Shown here piece by piece: positions 11,324-24,200 of a stretch of DNA of 64,000 nt. Each line of letters opens with the position of its first letter. The first letter of the stretch is position 1. Position numbers and translations under genes: made by a program. Below the pieces are notes generated by a model. That model was not told the origin of the DNA. It did no database searches and saw only the letters and a list, made by a program, of their open reading frames with translations. The DNA is from Sclerotiophoma versabilis (lineage: Eukaryota > Ascomycota > Dothideomycetes > Pleosporales > Didymellaceae): the NCBI GenBank assembly GCA_012274445.1, contig JAAROD010000033.1, positions 992,001 through 1,056,000 on the forward strand, written 5' to 3'.

Positions 11324-12984
11324 ATGTACAACATTGCCCGCGCCAGCCGGCCGATGGCCAGCGTCGTCCGCGCAGCCTACGTGAGTGCGAGACAGCTGTG
11401 CATCCCGGGCCCAAACAGCCTCTGACGCCAGCTTGCATTGCGACCGAGGAGACACGGCTGACATGGAGGCAGACGCCATTGAGACAGTCCGCTGTCCAGC
11501 AGAGGCGATGCTTGTCGATACACGAATACCGGTCCGCCGCGCTGCTCGAGTCGGTACGAATAGGCCCTGTCGAGGGTACTTCTGCGCAAGCTAACTGAGG
11601 GTGCAGTACGGCATTGGCGTGCCCAAGGGCGGTGTCGCGACCAACGCTGCGGAGGCCGAGCAGATTGCCAAGGACATTGGTACGTGCTGGGAGGCATTGT
11701 GCCGTGTTGTGAAAGCAGGGCTAATGCGCGCGCAGGCGGTGACGATGCCGTTATCAAGGCCCAGGTCCTCGCTGGTGGCCGTGGAAAGGGCACCTTCGAC
11801 AACGGCTTCAAGGGCGGTGTCAGGGTCGTCTACTCGTACGCTCCACATATTCCTCCGGCAGCGCCGTCAGCTTCTAACAGCAGTGCAGCCCCCGCGAAGC
11901 CTCCATCCTCGCCGACCAGATGATCGGCCACAAGCTCATCACCAAGCAGACCGGAGCCGCAGGTCGTCTCTGCAACGCCGTCTTCATTGTCGAGCGCAAG
12001 TTCGCGCGCCGAGAGTTCTACCTCGCCATCCTCATGGACCGCGCTTCGCAGGGCCCCGTCATCGTTGCCTCGTCGCAGGGCGGTATGGACATCGAGACCG
12101 TTGCCAAGGAGCACCCCGAGGCCATCATCACCACTCCCATCGACATCCACGTTGGTGTCACCGACGACATCGCTCGCAACATCGCGACCGAGCTTGGCTT
12201 CTCCGAGCAGTGCATCGAGGACGCTAAGAACACCATCCAGAACTTGTACAAGGTCTTCACCGAGCGCGACGCGACCCAGATCGAGATCAACCCCTTGTCC
12301 GAGACCACCGACCACCAGGTCCTCGCCATGGACGCCAAGCTCGGCTTCGACGACAACGCCGACTTCCGCCAGAAGGAGGTTTTCGAGTGGAGGGACGTCA
12401 CCCAGGAGGACCCCGATGAGGTCAAGGCCGCCAAGGTCGGCCTCAACTTCATCAAGCTTGACGGCGACATCGGCTGCCTTGTCAACGGTGCCGGTCTTGC
12501 CATGGCTACCATGGACATCATCAAGCTGAACGGCGGCGCACCCGCTAACTTCCTCGACGTCGGAGGCGGTGCTACACCCGAGGCTATCCGTCAGGCTTTC
12601 GACCTGATCACCTCGGACCCCAAGGTCACTGCTATCTTCGTCAACATCTTCGGTGGTATCGTCCGCTGCGACGCTATTGCCAAGGGTCTCATCCAGGTTG
12701 TTGAGAGCATGAACCTCAAGACTCCTGTCATTGCTCGTCTGCAGGGTACTAACATGGAGGCGGCACACAAGCTCGTAAGTCAAAATTTGCGCCCGTCCAA
12801 AGCGGATGTTGGGTTACTCTTATGAAGGCATTGCTAATACATTGGACAGCTCAACGACTCCGGCCTCAAGATCTTCTCCATCGACGACCTACAAGCCGCC
12901 GCTGAGAAGTCGGTGCAGTTCTCGAAGGTTGTCAAGATGGCGCGTGACATCGACGTCGGCGTCGAATTCACTCTTGGTATTTAA
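11324..12984 (+). CDS. Succinyl-CoA ligase [ADP-forming] subunit beta, mitochondrial
   Basis: Six exons: 11324-11380, 11473-11553, 11607-11679, 11736-11835, 11889-12774 and 12850-12984; every junction keeps phase; 443 aa. The first two exons encode an Arg/Ser-rich mitochondrial presequence, with mature-like sequence starting at LSIHEYRSAALLE. The ATP-grasp region is visible (KAQVLAGGRGKGTFD), as are EINPLSET, LDGDIGCLVNGAGLAMATMD, NFLDVGGGA and VNIFGGIVRCD, all hallmarks of the beta subunit. It forms the TCA-cycle enzyme with the alpha subunit (not in this window), converting succinyl-CoA to succinate with substrate-level phosphorylation. Codon use is strongly C-biased, as expected of a highly expressed gene. 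Confidence 0.96.
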
Positions 12985-15109
12985 GCTCCTTCGCTTTGTT
13001 GGCAGCTGTTTGCCCTCCTACCTCACCCTCTTACCCATCTACCTACCTGATTCCAGAGCCTGGCACACTGTTTGGAAGGTGACAGGCTGTTGTATCATTG
13101 TATAGTCTATTACCCATGTGTTAGTCATGTTTAGTGCAACGAGCGTGCACGTCTGCGCAGGATCTACATAAATGCATGATGTTCAAGTCTCGACCCATTG
13201 GTTTTACGCACCTACTGAAATCGAGCATGCTGCATTGCGTTGCGCCGCGTTGCATTATCCTTCATGCCACCGCTCTTTTCGGAGTCAGATCATGGCTGAC
13301 AACTTTCGCTGACCATAACTAGGGCTATAATAATCTTTGGGGTTGGAGGAGGCAAGCAGGGTATCGCTACGGGAGTCTGAGGTGGCAATTTTAGAGGACA
13401 GAAGTCAAAGCAATAATGAAGATGAAGATGAAGCAGCAAACAAGCTGTATACCAGAATTCGAGTCCATAAGTGCTTTACATATCACCTGGTCTGAGGAGT
13501 AAATATCTCCAACATAGCCAGGGTTTCCACTTCTTTAAAGACAGCAAAAGACAGGCACACATCCAAATGCTTGACGGCCTTTCAAATTCGTAGTTATCAG
13601 GACGTGCTGGTCTGAGCTGGTCAGTTTACGTGAAACCTTGGTGTTTTTGAAAAGGAGCAGATGGACACAATCCGTGTAGATGTTGTGCATGTTCTTTTTT
13701 GGAAAAGATCAGGAAGTGGAAGTGAAGAGAGAGAAAGTTAAAGGCCAAATTGGGACTATTTATTCTTCTTGTCTGCGCGTATTTTTTTTCTTTCTTTCTT
13801 CTAATAGAAGAGTGCAGCATGTGTTTACAGAATATCTTCTCAACTTTGCAGGTACGAATGAAATTGCAAAGGCATTGTTTGGGGCTTGATGTTTTTGAAA
13901 ACAAAGAAAGACGACCACGTAACGACCGTAGGCGCCTATCTGGTAGAGGGCGAAGACAAACATTCCGTGATGTAAGTTGCTGTGGGTTTCGACGCAGAAG
14001 AAAAAGACTCCATCAAGTACAGCTTTCATATTTCGATATGGGAAGGTGATTATGGAACTGTTAAGGGAAGAACACACTGGAGTGGAGACTCTTTATACCA
14101 TCTCGAGGTCTGCTCATTGCTTACTTGCGAAGGATACAGTCGTCATACAATGTCAGTGGTTAAAGCTGCTGACGTCGACGTGGTAGATACAAAGTGCAAA
14201 AATCAAGGGTCCCTTTGTTTTATTAGAGTTGAATACATTGATCCTTTGGGTACCTTCACACACACCATCGAGGGCCCATACTATACCTTTTGAGCGCTTG
14301 GTCGGAACCAACTATGTATGAGCGAGAAACCGTTTTCGTCTCGAAGCTGGAGAAAGTTGTTGGCAACGAACAGTAACGGAACCTCGCATGGGAACCCCTC
14401 CAATAAACTTTCGAGAAACTAACGAAATCTGAACCCAAATATTTCATTTTTTTTTTGAACTGGATTTCCAGGTATCACTGAGAAACAAACATGTAGGTGT
14501 GGAAACAGGGTTCACGGAAAAGCGCAACTAGGATGTGGGAGGCAGTGGTTCGATTGAATGCCGATCTCGACCTGGAGCATAGGCAGAGGTAAACGTGGCA
14601 GGCGCCTACAATCCTCATCTCCTTTGTCAGGTACAGAGGGTAAATATGTCATGTGAAGATGAAATTTTTGGTAGTGGACATGAGCAGATGTATCAGAGAC
14701 GTTTAAGTTCAGAAGAGCAGAAATGCAAACCGCATGTGAATGAGCGGAGAAACTTATCATAGAGAGAGGAAAGCCTCTAATAAAGTAGGGAGAAAAAAGG
14801 TTATGTCATCTTCTTGCAATATCCCTCGGTGACGGATGCCGAGCGCTTCCACAAAACATTTCACTTTTGCATTCTCAATTTAATGTCGTGTCTGGGTGCA
14901 GCATCAAAGCTGGGTGTATGTGTTTTATACTGCGAAAGAGAGGGACGGCGAATGCTGTATCCAGCGTGGATCTTGAAACATGGAGCCCGACAATCCATCG
15001 ACTTTGGCGACAAAAGTTTTCGATATGCAGAATTGGGAGTCCTTTCAAGCGAGAGCGTCAGATGGGACGTAGTAAGTTTACATGTCACTGCTGCCGACTA
15101 ATCTCGATA
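12985..15109. other. 2.1-kb gap with no supported gene
   Basis: More AT-rich than its flanks, with homopolymer runs near 13780 and 14445. The longest frames (for example plus 13982-14293, 103 aa) have no recognisable domain, no consensus splice partners and no family resemblance. The segment contains the 3' flanks of the convergent succinyl-CoA ligase and GPI-protein genes. A non-coding transcript or old repeat remnant is possible but nothing specific supports it. Confidence 0.4.
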
Positions 15110-15952
15110 TCACCACGCAGCAAACGCAGCACCGCCAACCAGCGCCGCAAGCTTCACCCTATCAACACCAAACCCGACTGCGGCGCCCGCACTCGCCGTG
15201 GCGGCACTCCCACTCGCTGTGCTCAGTGCTGTTGGAGCCGCTCCCGAACCACTTCCCTGGCTTGCCGTGACACTCGGCGCACTCCCACTCGCCGTCATCA
15301 ATCCTGTCGTCACCGCACTCTCACTGCCCACACCCCAACTCATTGTCCCCTTTCCACCTGTACCATCGCTATTGCACTTTCTTGCTGAGCTGGATTGATA
15401 TCCAATCATACAATCCAACTCTCCAAAGCGTCCCTCCGTCACGATCTCTGCAGTTGCAAAAGCCAACACATTTCCGAGCTTGTCAGGCTCTTTAGCCCAT
15501 ACGAGCCCGCTCACAGGCCCTCCCGTGTTGTCATTGACGTCCCCGCTGACTTCCATATCACACGTGAGCTTCGTCGCGGCGGTGTTGTAATCACACGTCC
15601 ACCACATACTCGCCTTGGGCAGATCCTGGCTTCGGTGCAAGATGTGACGTGTGGAGGAGATGATGGTGTATGTTCCCTCGTCGGTGGCCCAGGTGCATGT
15701 TTCATATTCCTCACCGTTGAAAATGGATGAAGGGGTTGAGGTTGAGGTGGGACAGCCAAGGGCAAAAACTGTAGTTGCAGGGTTGGAGGATATAATGGAA
15801 GCGACAGGTGGGTATGTTGTTGTGGGAAGCCCGTATCTAGAGGCTCGCGAGGGGTTGTTGGCTGGGCCAGGTGCCCAAAATGTAAGAGCCGTGGCGGATT
15901 GAGCAGTTGCTGTGCCTGCCAATGCAGCTGCTACGGCGATCGATTTTCGCAT
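15110..15952 (-). CDS. Secreted, GPI-anchored-type protein of unknown function
   Basis: Single exon, 280 aa from the ATG at 15952. I chose this start, not the open extension to 16411, because it opens with a textbook signal peptide (MRKSIAVAAALAGTATAQSA). The ectodomain to about residue 190 contains several Cys (FALGCPTST, EETCTW-like, WWTCDYN, LTCDME, LDCMIGYQ) that could form disulfides. It is followed by a Ser/Thr/Gly/Ala-rich linker of about 65 residues and a hydrophobic C-terminal tail (LAALVGGAAFAAW) after small residues, which fits a GPI-attachment signal. This layout is typical of fungal cell-wall proteins. No enzyme motif is visible and I assign no function. Confidence 0.85.
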   Translation of the reverse strand: MRKSIAVAAALAGTATAQSATALTFWAPGPANNPSRASRYGLPTTTYPPVASIISSNPATTVFALGCPTSTSTPSSIFNGEEYETCTWATDEGTYTIISSTRHILHRSQDLPKASMWWTCDYNTAATKLTCDMEVSGDVNDNTGGPVSGLVWAKEPDKLGNVLAFATAEIVTEGRFGELDCMIGYQSSSARKCNSDGTGGKGTMSWGVGSESAVTTGLMTASGSAPSVTASQGSGSGAAPTALSTASGSAATASAGAAVGFGVDRVKLAALVGGAAFAAW

Positions 15953-16646
15953 GATAATATGCTCAGATGCCGAAAATGCTGTCGCGGAAGGCTTTAAGGC
16001 TTTGATGTCGCGATCTGGTTCTAATCTTGAATGAATGGAGTGATGCTCGAAAGGCAATTCGAAGTGGAAATTGAGACTGCGAAGAACGGTAAGCCAGGAA
16101 ATGCTTCTTTTACATTTCTCCTGAGCTTCGAGAACCTTGACCGGTTTTAAGTGTACTGGCGGCCTAAAGCTAGCCCTGCTGGTGTTAGCAGAGCGCTTGA
16201 TTGGCTGCCATTGCAGCAACTGTCCTTGTCGTGGCGTACCGAGGTTGCACGGTACCACAAGTATTCGTATTACTGCGGGAATTGCTGTTAGAAATCCGAT
16301 AGCGGTGGCTGTGTGATAGATGCGTTGGAAATTTATGCTTGAGGTTTGTAGTACTACTTGAAATGAAAACGCCGCACCGCCAATCTTATTCGCACCTTCC
16401 TTTTCGAGCAATTCCTGGACAAGTCGGCGTAGCGTCTGACTTCAAGGTTCTTGCCGAAGTCATTCAGTAATCTACGTGCCGTGCCGCTCACTCTTTGCCC
16501 TTGTCACCACCACCATTGTCATGATCCTTGGGTGTAGCGGCCTCGACAGCAGACGTGTTCACCCTTGACCTGACCTCGGCAGGTTTGAGTGTATTGTAGA
16601 TTTCAATTTTTTCCACGCCTTCTCCTTTCGAGTGACTGCATGGCAC
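15953..16646. other. Upstream region of the GPI-protein gene
   Basis: The minus-strand frame of the neighbouring gene stays open upstream to 16411, but that extension lacks coding character. It presumably represents promoter and leader of the GPI-protein gene plus the 3' flank of the BTB-like gene at 16647. No other feature seen. Confidence 0.4.
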
Positions 16647-17841
16647 TCAGTCTGCCATTTGCTTCTGTTCGTCGCCTTCATGCATCCCCTCCTTCCTTGA
16701 CGTACCCTCATTTGAAATCTCGCCCACAGATACATCGCTTACCTTCGACTCGATTTCCGCCACTGCAAGCCCCATACCTTGCCGCTCTTCCTTCCCGTTA
16801 TCATTCGACTCTACCTTTCGCTTCTCTTTTGGCTGTTGCCTAGTACCTTTGGTCGGAGCTGCCTTGTTGATAAACCCATAGTTCTTCTTAACGGCCACAG
16901 GAGGCACTGTTTGCACCCGTGGATACACAAAATATGCCTCATACGGCGGCATGTCCTTCCTCCCTCGCAAGCCCAGCATTAACGAGAACTTCAAGTCAGG
17001 GTGCGCATCGAAAACACACATCCAGTTGTGGTTCAGTGCGGGATGCCGATCAATGCATACTCGGTCAGGCTCAGGTTCAGCCCAATATGCAAGCAGAAAG
17101 TCGACCACAAGCTTGCTAAGGACTGAGCTGGGATCAGGTCGCTGCCAGATGAACTGGACAAGGCTGGGCGTGAGAGAGAAGTGTTCGCCTATGCCAGCAT
17201 GGATATGCAACATCGCGTGATTCATGAACCGTGATGCACTTATTCTCACGCCGAGAAGCCAGGCATGGACTGAGGGCGGAATAGGCTCATACGGTATGAT
17301 GTTGATCGTAGGAGATATTACCGTTGACATCCTCGGGAGTGGGACCGCTGGTGGAGCCATTAGGCTCACTGATACAGACGCAGTTTTTACGTTGTCTTGG
17401 ACTGCGGGAGTCTGAACTTGTGTGGAAGGACAGGACGAGGTTCGCTGTTGTGTATATGCTCCGGTGTGGGTGACCGGCTGTGGAGCATCGACCTCGAAGG
17501 GGTAGAAGCCCATGTATGAGAACTTCATGAACAGCTCGAAAATCCTTGGATCCACGTCCTGGATCTTGATTACCATCGCCTCTTTTTGAACATCATATGT
17601 GTTGGAGACATTCATGCTCTGCTCATTTCCTTCGTTTTCAACCTTCATAACCATCGTCGGCAAACCTTCAGTGGACAGCTTGCGCTTCTTGTTAGTCTCA
17701 GAGCCCGCTGTGATCACTTCAAGCCTACAAATCTCATTGTTGAAGAAGACTGAGTACCAGCATAGAAGTGCTACAGGACTGTTGTAGGTATTGGCACAGG
17801 TAGGGACCCCAACGATGACGGGTATGACTTGGCCTCGAATC
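16647..17841 (-). CDS. BTB/POZ-like domain protein, 5' end unresolved
   Basis: The reading frame runs open from about 17841 to the stop at 16647. The upstream half reads VIPVIVGVPTCANTYNSPVA, then LLCWYSVFFNNEICR, and after a charged insert MVIKIQDVDPRIFELFMKFSYMGFYP-type sequence. Together these resemble the two halves of a fungal BTB domain (VxVG..., S.FF, then ...DPxxFELFxxFxYxG). The C-terminal half is a helical region followed by a Lys/Glu-rich tail. The frame closes at a stop just above 17841, next to a TACTAAT branch-like site and an AG at 17843-17842, so an upstream exon is expected. A candidate first exon starts at the ATG at 18093 but I could not join it in phase. BTB proteins usually mediate dimerisation or Cul3 binding; the role here is unknown. 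Confidence 0.55.
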
Positions 17842-18373
17842 CTTCATCGATTAGTACAGCCTCAAGTCACTAAATGGTACCAGAGCCACGTACAGACCGA
17901 CTAATACGTCAGGTTAGTTTAACGGAGTACCCGGAAGTTGTAGTGGATGGAGTCTGATTGCTGGCTTATTGGCGACAAAAGAAGGTGGAGTAGGAAGTAC
18001 CATCGTAGAGCGTGAAGGCTTCTTCGGTTTTGTGGATGCTACCGGCAAGGTCGTAGCCGCCGGGATCGTTGTTATTTCTCTAACCTGAGGCATTGAATGG
18101 TAGATAGATGGACAGAAGGGGTTGAGGGGTGAAAGAAAGCTGAGGCAATCTAATGTAGAAATGGCTGCAAGGAATGCTAGGTGAGCGAGACTACAGGTGA
18201 GAGAGCGTAGAGCGTTTGCCCCTGATGGAAAGTAAGAGTGAGCGACATCATTAGAATAGGTTAATGATGTCACAGCGAGCATCGGCTCCGTAAACGTAGG
18301 GTATATAAACACGTAGCCTGTGATACCCAGGTCCCGACAGTCAATGCATCCTTTGATATGGCTGTCATCTTAT
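17842..18373. other. Gap holding a candidate first exon of the BTB-like gene
   Basis: A minus-strand frame from the ATG at 18093 to 17914 encodes a Pro/Thr-rich stretch starting MPQVREITTIPAATTLPVAS and could be the first exon of the BTB-like gene. The phase of the obvious donor at 17930 does not match the likely acceptor, so the join is unproven. Otherwise nothing is seen. Confidence 0.3.
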
Positions 18374-20795
18374 TCATCTTTGCTTCCACCCATTGACAGC
18401 TCTCTCCTGCCATTCTATCTTCATAATCTCAGCACAGCTCTGGCATACAGCTATACGGCACACAGCAATCTCGCATTCCCATACGTTCTCGTCGCAGTCC
18501 TCACCGCACTTCTCACAGAGCACCGGAATCTTCACGTGCTGCTTGATACCGGTATATGTCTGAATGTAAGGCCTTACCTCCAAACTGTTTACTAAAGCAT
18601 TGTCTGGAATCTTCTTCAGGTCGATGGGGTGGAAGATATGGCCATTGCTGATGCACTGATACTTCTGGAGCGACGTGGGGAGCTTCAGCGAGTCAGAGCG
18701 CGTCTTAATCGGAGCTGTAGGCAAAGCCTCGTCACTTTTAGGGAAAGGCGCTGGCGGTGTCTCTTGATCAGTAAGAACATCTGGATCGACGCGTGTGGAG
18801 ATTGGACGTTGTTTGGTGCTGTTGTAGTCTGTGATCCAATCTTGGACAAGCAGTCGAGACTCGTCCCGCGCCAGCTTCGACTGCTTTGCTTTCGTGGTAC
18901 AGTCTAGGTATTCGTGATGACAACGAGTAATGAGAGGCTGTAGAGTCATTAGCAATAGGACAAATCATGACAAAGGTTGAGAAAATCCTACATTTGCTGG
19001 AGGGTTGTTCTCAGCGGACGTAACAGCGGCGACACACTTCTTCTCACGTTCGACAAGTGCGAGCGTATTAGCGATAGGATTATTGCTGCAGGGGTAGCCC
19101 ACTGGCTTCTTCTTCACTGGCGGAATTTCCACAAGTTTTACCATTCCCGGTGTGACCCTAGTGAGCTTGATGACCTTTGCCTCATGCACCGTAGGGTCCT
19201 CGTCGAGGTAGACGTTGCCGCTCAGCGATGCCAGATCTGCATCATCTCCGACACTGTCTTCGAAAGGCATAAGCTCAGGCTCCACTCTAGCGCATCCATT
19301 GCTGATACCAGTATTGAAATCGAGCTTCAGTTGCTCATGCTCGCGCCTCAGTACATTGATTCTGGCATCCACTGCCTGCCTCTCTGACTTGACCCTAGCT
19401 AGCGTTATTCTGCGAGCTTCAAGCCGCATTGCCTCCTCAGTCCCGTCCAGGTAAGCATCCTCGGCACTTTGCAAAGGGCCCCGGATGTACACAGCAGCAC
19501 CTTGCTGGCAACGCATTCGATCCAAGTCGACTTTGGTACCTGGATGTACGATGTCATCCTCCTCAACGTAGAAGGCATCCGTAGGTGAGAGATCAGCTTC
19601 ATCAAGCACAAATATGTCATATGGCAGCAACGTCGTTTCCGTGTGAGATGGAGGAAGCACCGGGGCGCTGCGCGGAGTGTGGTCGTATTCGTACTCAGAA
19701 ATGACACCAAGCTCGGTGATATCTTCACCTTTGCGGTAGGCTGGGCGAAGAGACTCGAATGAAGCCTCTGTTATGGGCGACATGCGCTCAAAATCCTTGG
19801 GGCTCTTTTTGCGCATACGGTGGCGCTTGGGTACAGCGGGCACGGGTCGTGGAGCAGTTGGGATGTAAAATCGTGGTTCTTGAAGGCCGCTGTCACTTCT
19901 ACAACTGAAATCATCATCATTTTCGTCCAGATCGAATCTTCTGATCGCATCCGTGAATTGCTGTATCGGCGAGCGCCTTGGACCTGCGAACTCTGGGATG
20001 AGCATGCGGAGCCCTTTCGTGGGGCCCGTTTTGGTGGTTCTCGTTGGCTTCAGCTCATCTGGCTCAATATCTTCTTCTTTGAACTTAAACTGTCGGTCCG
20101 TACCTACCTTTAGTCTAGTCAGCAGGGGAAGAGAGTGTTGCTTCTTAAGTACTGGTCTAACCGGAGCCCCATCATCAGTGACACCATCATCCTGAAGCTG
20201 GGCGCGACGCGGGCTTTCAGGATTTGCGAGCTTCGTTTCGAGACCAAAAAATTTCGCGGCCTTTGATGGTGTGGAGATGGGCAACGGCGACGTCACCACC
20301 GGTGTATGAGGAAAGCTATTCGCTCGGTCGAGTGCTTTGGGCTTCTTGGTGCCGAACAAGCCTTGCTTCTTCTTGCCGTCGATTGCTGTGAGCTTGGGCT
20401 GGAAGGTGGCTGGATCTTCTGCGAAAGGGGGGTATGGCGATCCAGATCTAAACGTGTCAGCTGTTTTCCTTCCCTCAACTCCTGGGTAGGGCCTACTTCA
20501 CAGCACCACTGGGCAAGTAGAACTGCATCTTGTCTTCCGATGCCTCAAGCTCTTGTGGAGTGCTGCCTTGGAGTAGATCGTAGCTGTCTTCTGAGGGTCC
20601 GTTTTTCGCATGGCCTGAGCCTACGCTGCTGACATTGTTCACCAAGCTGACGGCAGCCGACTCTGGGTTCAACACAGGCATGGTGCTCGATCGTGGTGGA
20701 CCTGCGTTTGAGCGATTTCGGCGGATCAGTTTACGTCGTTGGCCGCCAATCCAGTGGGCTGGATGGGGTGGTGCATTCTTCTTAGTACCCGGCAT
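18374..20795 (-). CDS. Uncharacterised 772-aa fungal protein with C-terminal Cys cluster
   Basis: Three exons: 20795-20497, 20447-18992 and 18937-18374, introns of 49 and 54 nt in phases 2 and 0. The N-terminus is basic and disordered (MPGTKKNAPPHPAHWIGGQR), the middle is a long polar region with many Ser/Pro and acidic patches, and a short helical segment rich in Arg/Glu (about residues 430-470) may form a coiled coil. The last 60 residues carry CEKCGEDCDENVWECE and CRIAVCQSC, with CxxC pairs plus extra cysteines that could bind zinc. I do not recognise the family. The strong phase agreement at both introns supports the model. Nuclear or cytosolic location cannot be decided. Confidence 0.78.
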
Positions 20796-21222
20796 CGTGG
20801 ATTTGGTCGAATGGCAGCTCCGGAACGGAAGGTACGATATTGCTGTGTTTGCGGTGTGACGACGCGAGCTCGATCAATCAAAAGAGTTTGAAATTGAGTG
20901 ATGGTCCAAGGCGTACGTGAGAAGAGAAGAAATCGTTTGTTGTTGTCAAGTCTTTCACAGACGGAGCACGTGGAGGCGCGGTGAAAGTGAATGTGGAAAG
21001 AGCAACACCATGGTGACGTCGCCCAAGCAACATGAGAAGGCGCAACAGATACTATAAGTGCGTGAAAGCACAACGGCAAGATCAGAGTAGACCACAAACA
21101 ATCAGTAGAAACGTTCGTCCAAACCATGTATCATATTCTGGGTATATCTTGACCGTAACCATGCAACTATTTGTAATGCAATCAACTCAGATGCAATGTT
21201 GGACATGTCCAAAGCACCCACA
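20796..21222. other. Promoter of the 772-aa gene and 3' flank of the Rog1-like gene
   Basis: No gene seen. Both flanking genes are on the minus strand, so this segment combines the upstream region of the gene at 18374-20795 and the 3' untranslated side of the gene ending at 21223. Confidence 0.4.
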
Positions 21223-24200
21223 CTATGAGCGTTCCCTGTCTTTCGCCGTGCTCAACGATCTCGCCACTTGCTCAGTCACTCCACTCCCCCTTCCCTCCCT
21301 GCTGGTATCAGGGCTGCCTTCCAGCGACCGTCTCAGGCCCACGTCGCTGAGGTGCAGCGAGGGACTTCCAGGTGGACTTACTCCGACCTGATGGCCTGGA
21401 GGCAGGATAGCTTGACCTCCCAGCGGCTGCTGCGAGTCCGGCTCTTTCGTTGCCTTGCTTGGCTGCCTTGGGCTCGCACCTAGACCTCGATGTATATCAA
21501 CAAACGATACCGGCTGAGCCGCTCCGGATGAGCCATGCAGGAAGTCGGAAATCTCTGTATCAGTCGTTCCTGCGCTGTTTGGCGTACGCGGTAGATTTGG
21601 AGATGTAGGTGTTTTCGCACCGCGTGGATATCCGAGCTGTAGGAACCTCTGAACCGCATTGCGCTCATCACTCTCATCATCTTCGTCACTCGTTGCACCA
21701 TCGAAGTAGTTGTCCCAATCTGCTGAACTGGTGCTGCGAGTAGAATCCGCAGTGTTCATACGTTTTGGCGCTCTGAATGAGTTCTCAAGTGGTGCAAGCT
21801 CATCACGAACTTCCCTCAGTTCGCTCTCTGTACGCTCAATGGGGGGTACTGAATCTACTTGACCCTTCACGTGTTCGCCATCTTCCTTTACAGGAGCATC
21901 AACGCCCTTGGCGCGATCAAGTGCAGGCTCATCCTCATCACGGGTCTGCGCAGAATATGTGTCTGCGAAGTGAGTGTCACAGAGATGCTTGACAACTGGC
22001 CATCCGTAAGCATTGGCGAACATGCGGCGCACAACGATATTGTTGTGGGCGTCAGGCTCTAGGCGAACAAGGACCTTGCGCCACGACAGATCTTTGTGGT
22101 ACGCGCGAGCAATCTTTTCTTCAACGCGCATACCCTCTTCAGTTGTGGTGGCCGAAGACTGCGACTTGCTGCTGTCGCCAGAGAAAGTGCGATTGATAGA
22201 TCTCTTTCTCGCAGGCGGTGGCGGTATGTCTTCTGGGTGGTAGACGCGGTCGTGAAAGATGGTGCGAGCGCGGGTCGAAGGGTCAATGATCCACGATGTG
22301 GGAGGTACGGGTGGATTGATGATGTCTCCTGCAGACTCGAAGATGGTCGTCTTGGGTGGCGCTGCCGAATTCTTCGAAGGGTCGAGTGTTGAGTCACCGC
22401 GTGATGCTAGTGGTCGCTTTCTCGGCTGCGAACCCTCTGATGATGCCCCTTCAGTTGCTTCTTCCTGTTGGCCGTCGTTTTTTGAGATTGTTTGACTACG
22501 CGTGAACATCTTCTTATCTCTTGAGGTATGCTTGCCTGTGGGTCGGATATAGCTCCACCATTGCATCAGAGTGTTTTGCGGTTGGAAGTACTCATCAGAA
22601 ACTGGCACCCCTGGATTTCCGTGTACCATGTCCTCTGGATCATGCTTTCGGCCGTCTAGGAACTGATGGGCTGCAGGTTCTGAAGCAGTCACGGTATCTT
22701 CCTCGTTGGTGACATCTGCACCTGGCAGAGGGACAGCAGTGTCGTCGCCATTCCCGGATGGAGAGTCTGTCTCATCGTTTTCGTTCTGGATGCCTGTTCT
22801 CGAAGGGTTTGGCGATGAGTTCTGGCCTGTCAACTGGCTGAAGCCCCATACAGCAACACTTCCAATCAGGCCGTTCTCTCGTCGGGCCTTCTCAACTTTA
22901 CCCAAACCTCGCCAGTCCAAGAATAAGAGACAACTAGTCCGAAGTGGCACGACGCCATCATTGACAACATTGGAGTACACGGTACGATTTCTAAACATGC
23001 GTAGCACCACGTGGGCTGGTCCAGTGGGTAAGATCCGAAGAAGGGGTTTGGTACCGGGGTCTTCCTGCTCTTGATGTTGCGACTGCCCGCCAAACCCACT
23101 GACCATAGCAGTCCACCCGCTCTTTGCCAATGTCGGAGCTCTCCAAGTCAAACCAAGATCCTGTCCAGTCCTGCCTACCAACCCGAAATCCAGGGCGAAT
23201 CTAATATACATTGGATTCTCGTTGCTGAGACCAAGCATAGGCGATGCCATGGCGATGAAATTGATAGGTTTGATGTTTTCAAAGAACTCGGGTGAGTGCT
23301 TGTGGATGTATGCTATAGCATAAGTCTGGATAAGGCCTCCAAGGGAATGGCCAATGAAGCTTATACTGGTAAACTTGTATGCGCGCTTTGGTTTATGCAC
23401 ATGAGGTTTAGAGTAGATGCCACTCCCTTCGTGCGACGGTATGCCCTCATCAGGCTTGTCCTTCGCCGGTGAGAAGAGATTCAATTTCTGGCCCACAGAC
23501 TTCTTGATCGGCAGATATGGCTGGTCTGGGTATGTGATTCGCAACACGTACTTGGCAAGCCGCTTCCCCAGATATTGAATGCCACGCTCAGTGCGAACAA
23601 CATTGCCGTCAAAGCCGCGAACGATCACATCTTCTTCGTCATCATCCTCCTCTTCATCTGGTATGTCTTCTTGGCCGCCGGATAGAGGTGCGGTAGCTGT
23701 GTTTTCCTTGGTCTCAGTTTTCAGCTTCTGCCCTCCTTGCTCCTGACGGCGTCTCCGCCGGTCTTCCCGGGCCTGCTTTGCGGTTGCATCAATGCTCTCC
23801 TTCAAGTACAACATGTCAGCTCCAAGGTTGCTGTGCAGGCCGTGCGTGACCATGACGAGATGAACATTCTTTTGCTTGCGGGTGTCCTCCTTGCGCTCGG
23901 TCTCCACATCCTTCGATTTGCGCCTGTCAGATTGATTTTCCTCATTCTTGTACTCTGGTAGCTCCGGCTTGTTCCACAGACTGGTTGTGTCGTCAACAAC
24001 CAACTTGATCGCTTTCGAAAAGACGCCCCTCGGCTGCGCAGGGTGATTCGACGTGTGCGACTTCTTTCCTTGCTGGTGATCCTGAACCTTACCTGGCGTC
24101 CCAGAGCTGTTCCCCGTAATAGCCGTGAAACCAAGGTCTAACGACCTCTCGTCGCGGGCTACTAGCAGCTCGTAGCTCACGGAGGCCGAGTTGGAGAAGA

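Noticed and set aside
11830..12783. 317-codon minus-strand frame
   Set aside because: Antisense to the strongly codon-biased succinyl-CoA ligase gene; the Asp/Val/Leu-rich product is the expected complement of C-ending codons.
13982..14293. 103-codon plus-strand frame in the 2.1-kb gap
   Set aside because: Fairly protein-like but isolated, without domain, splice partners or coding context.
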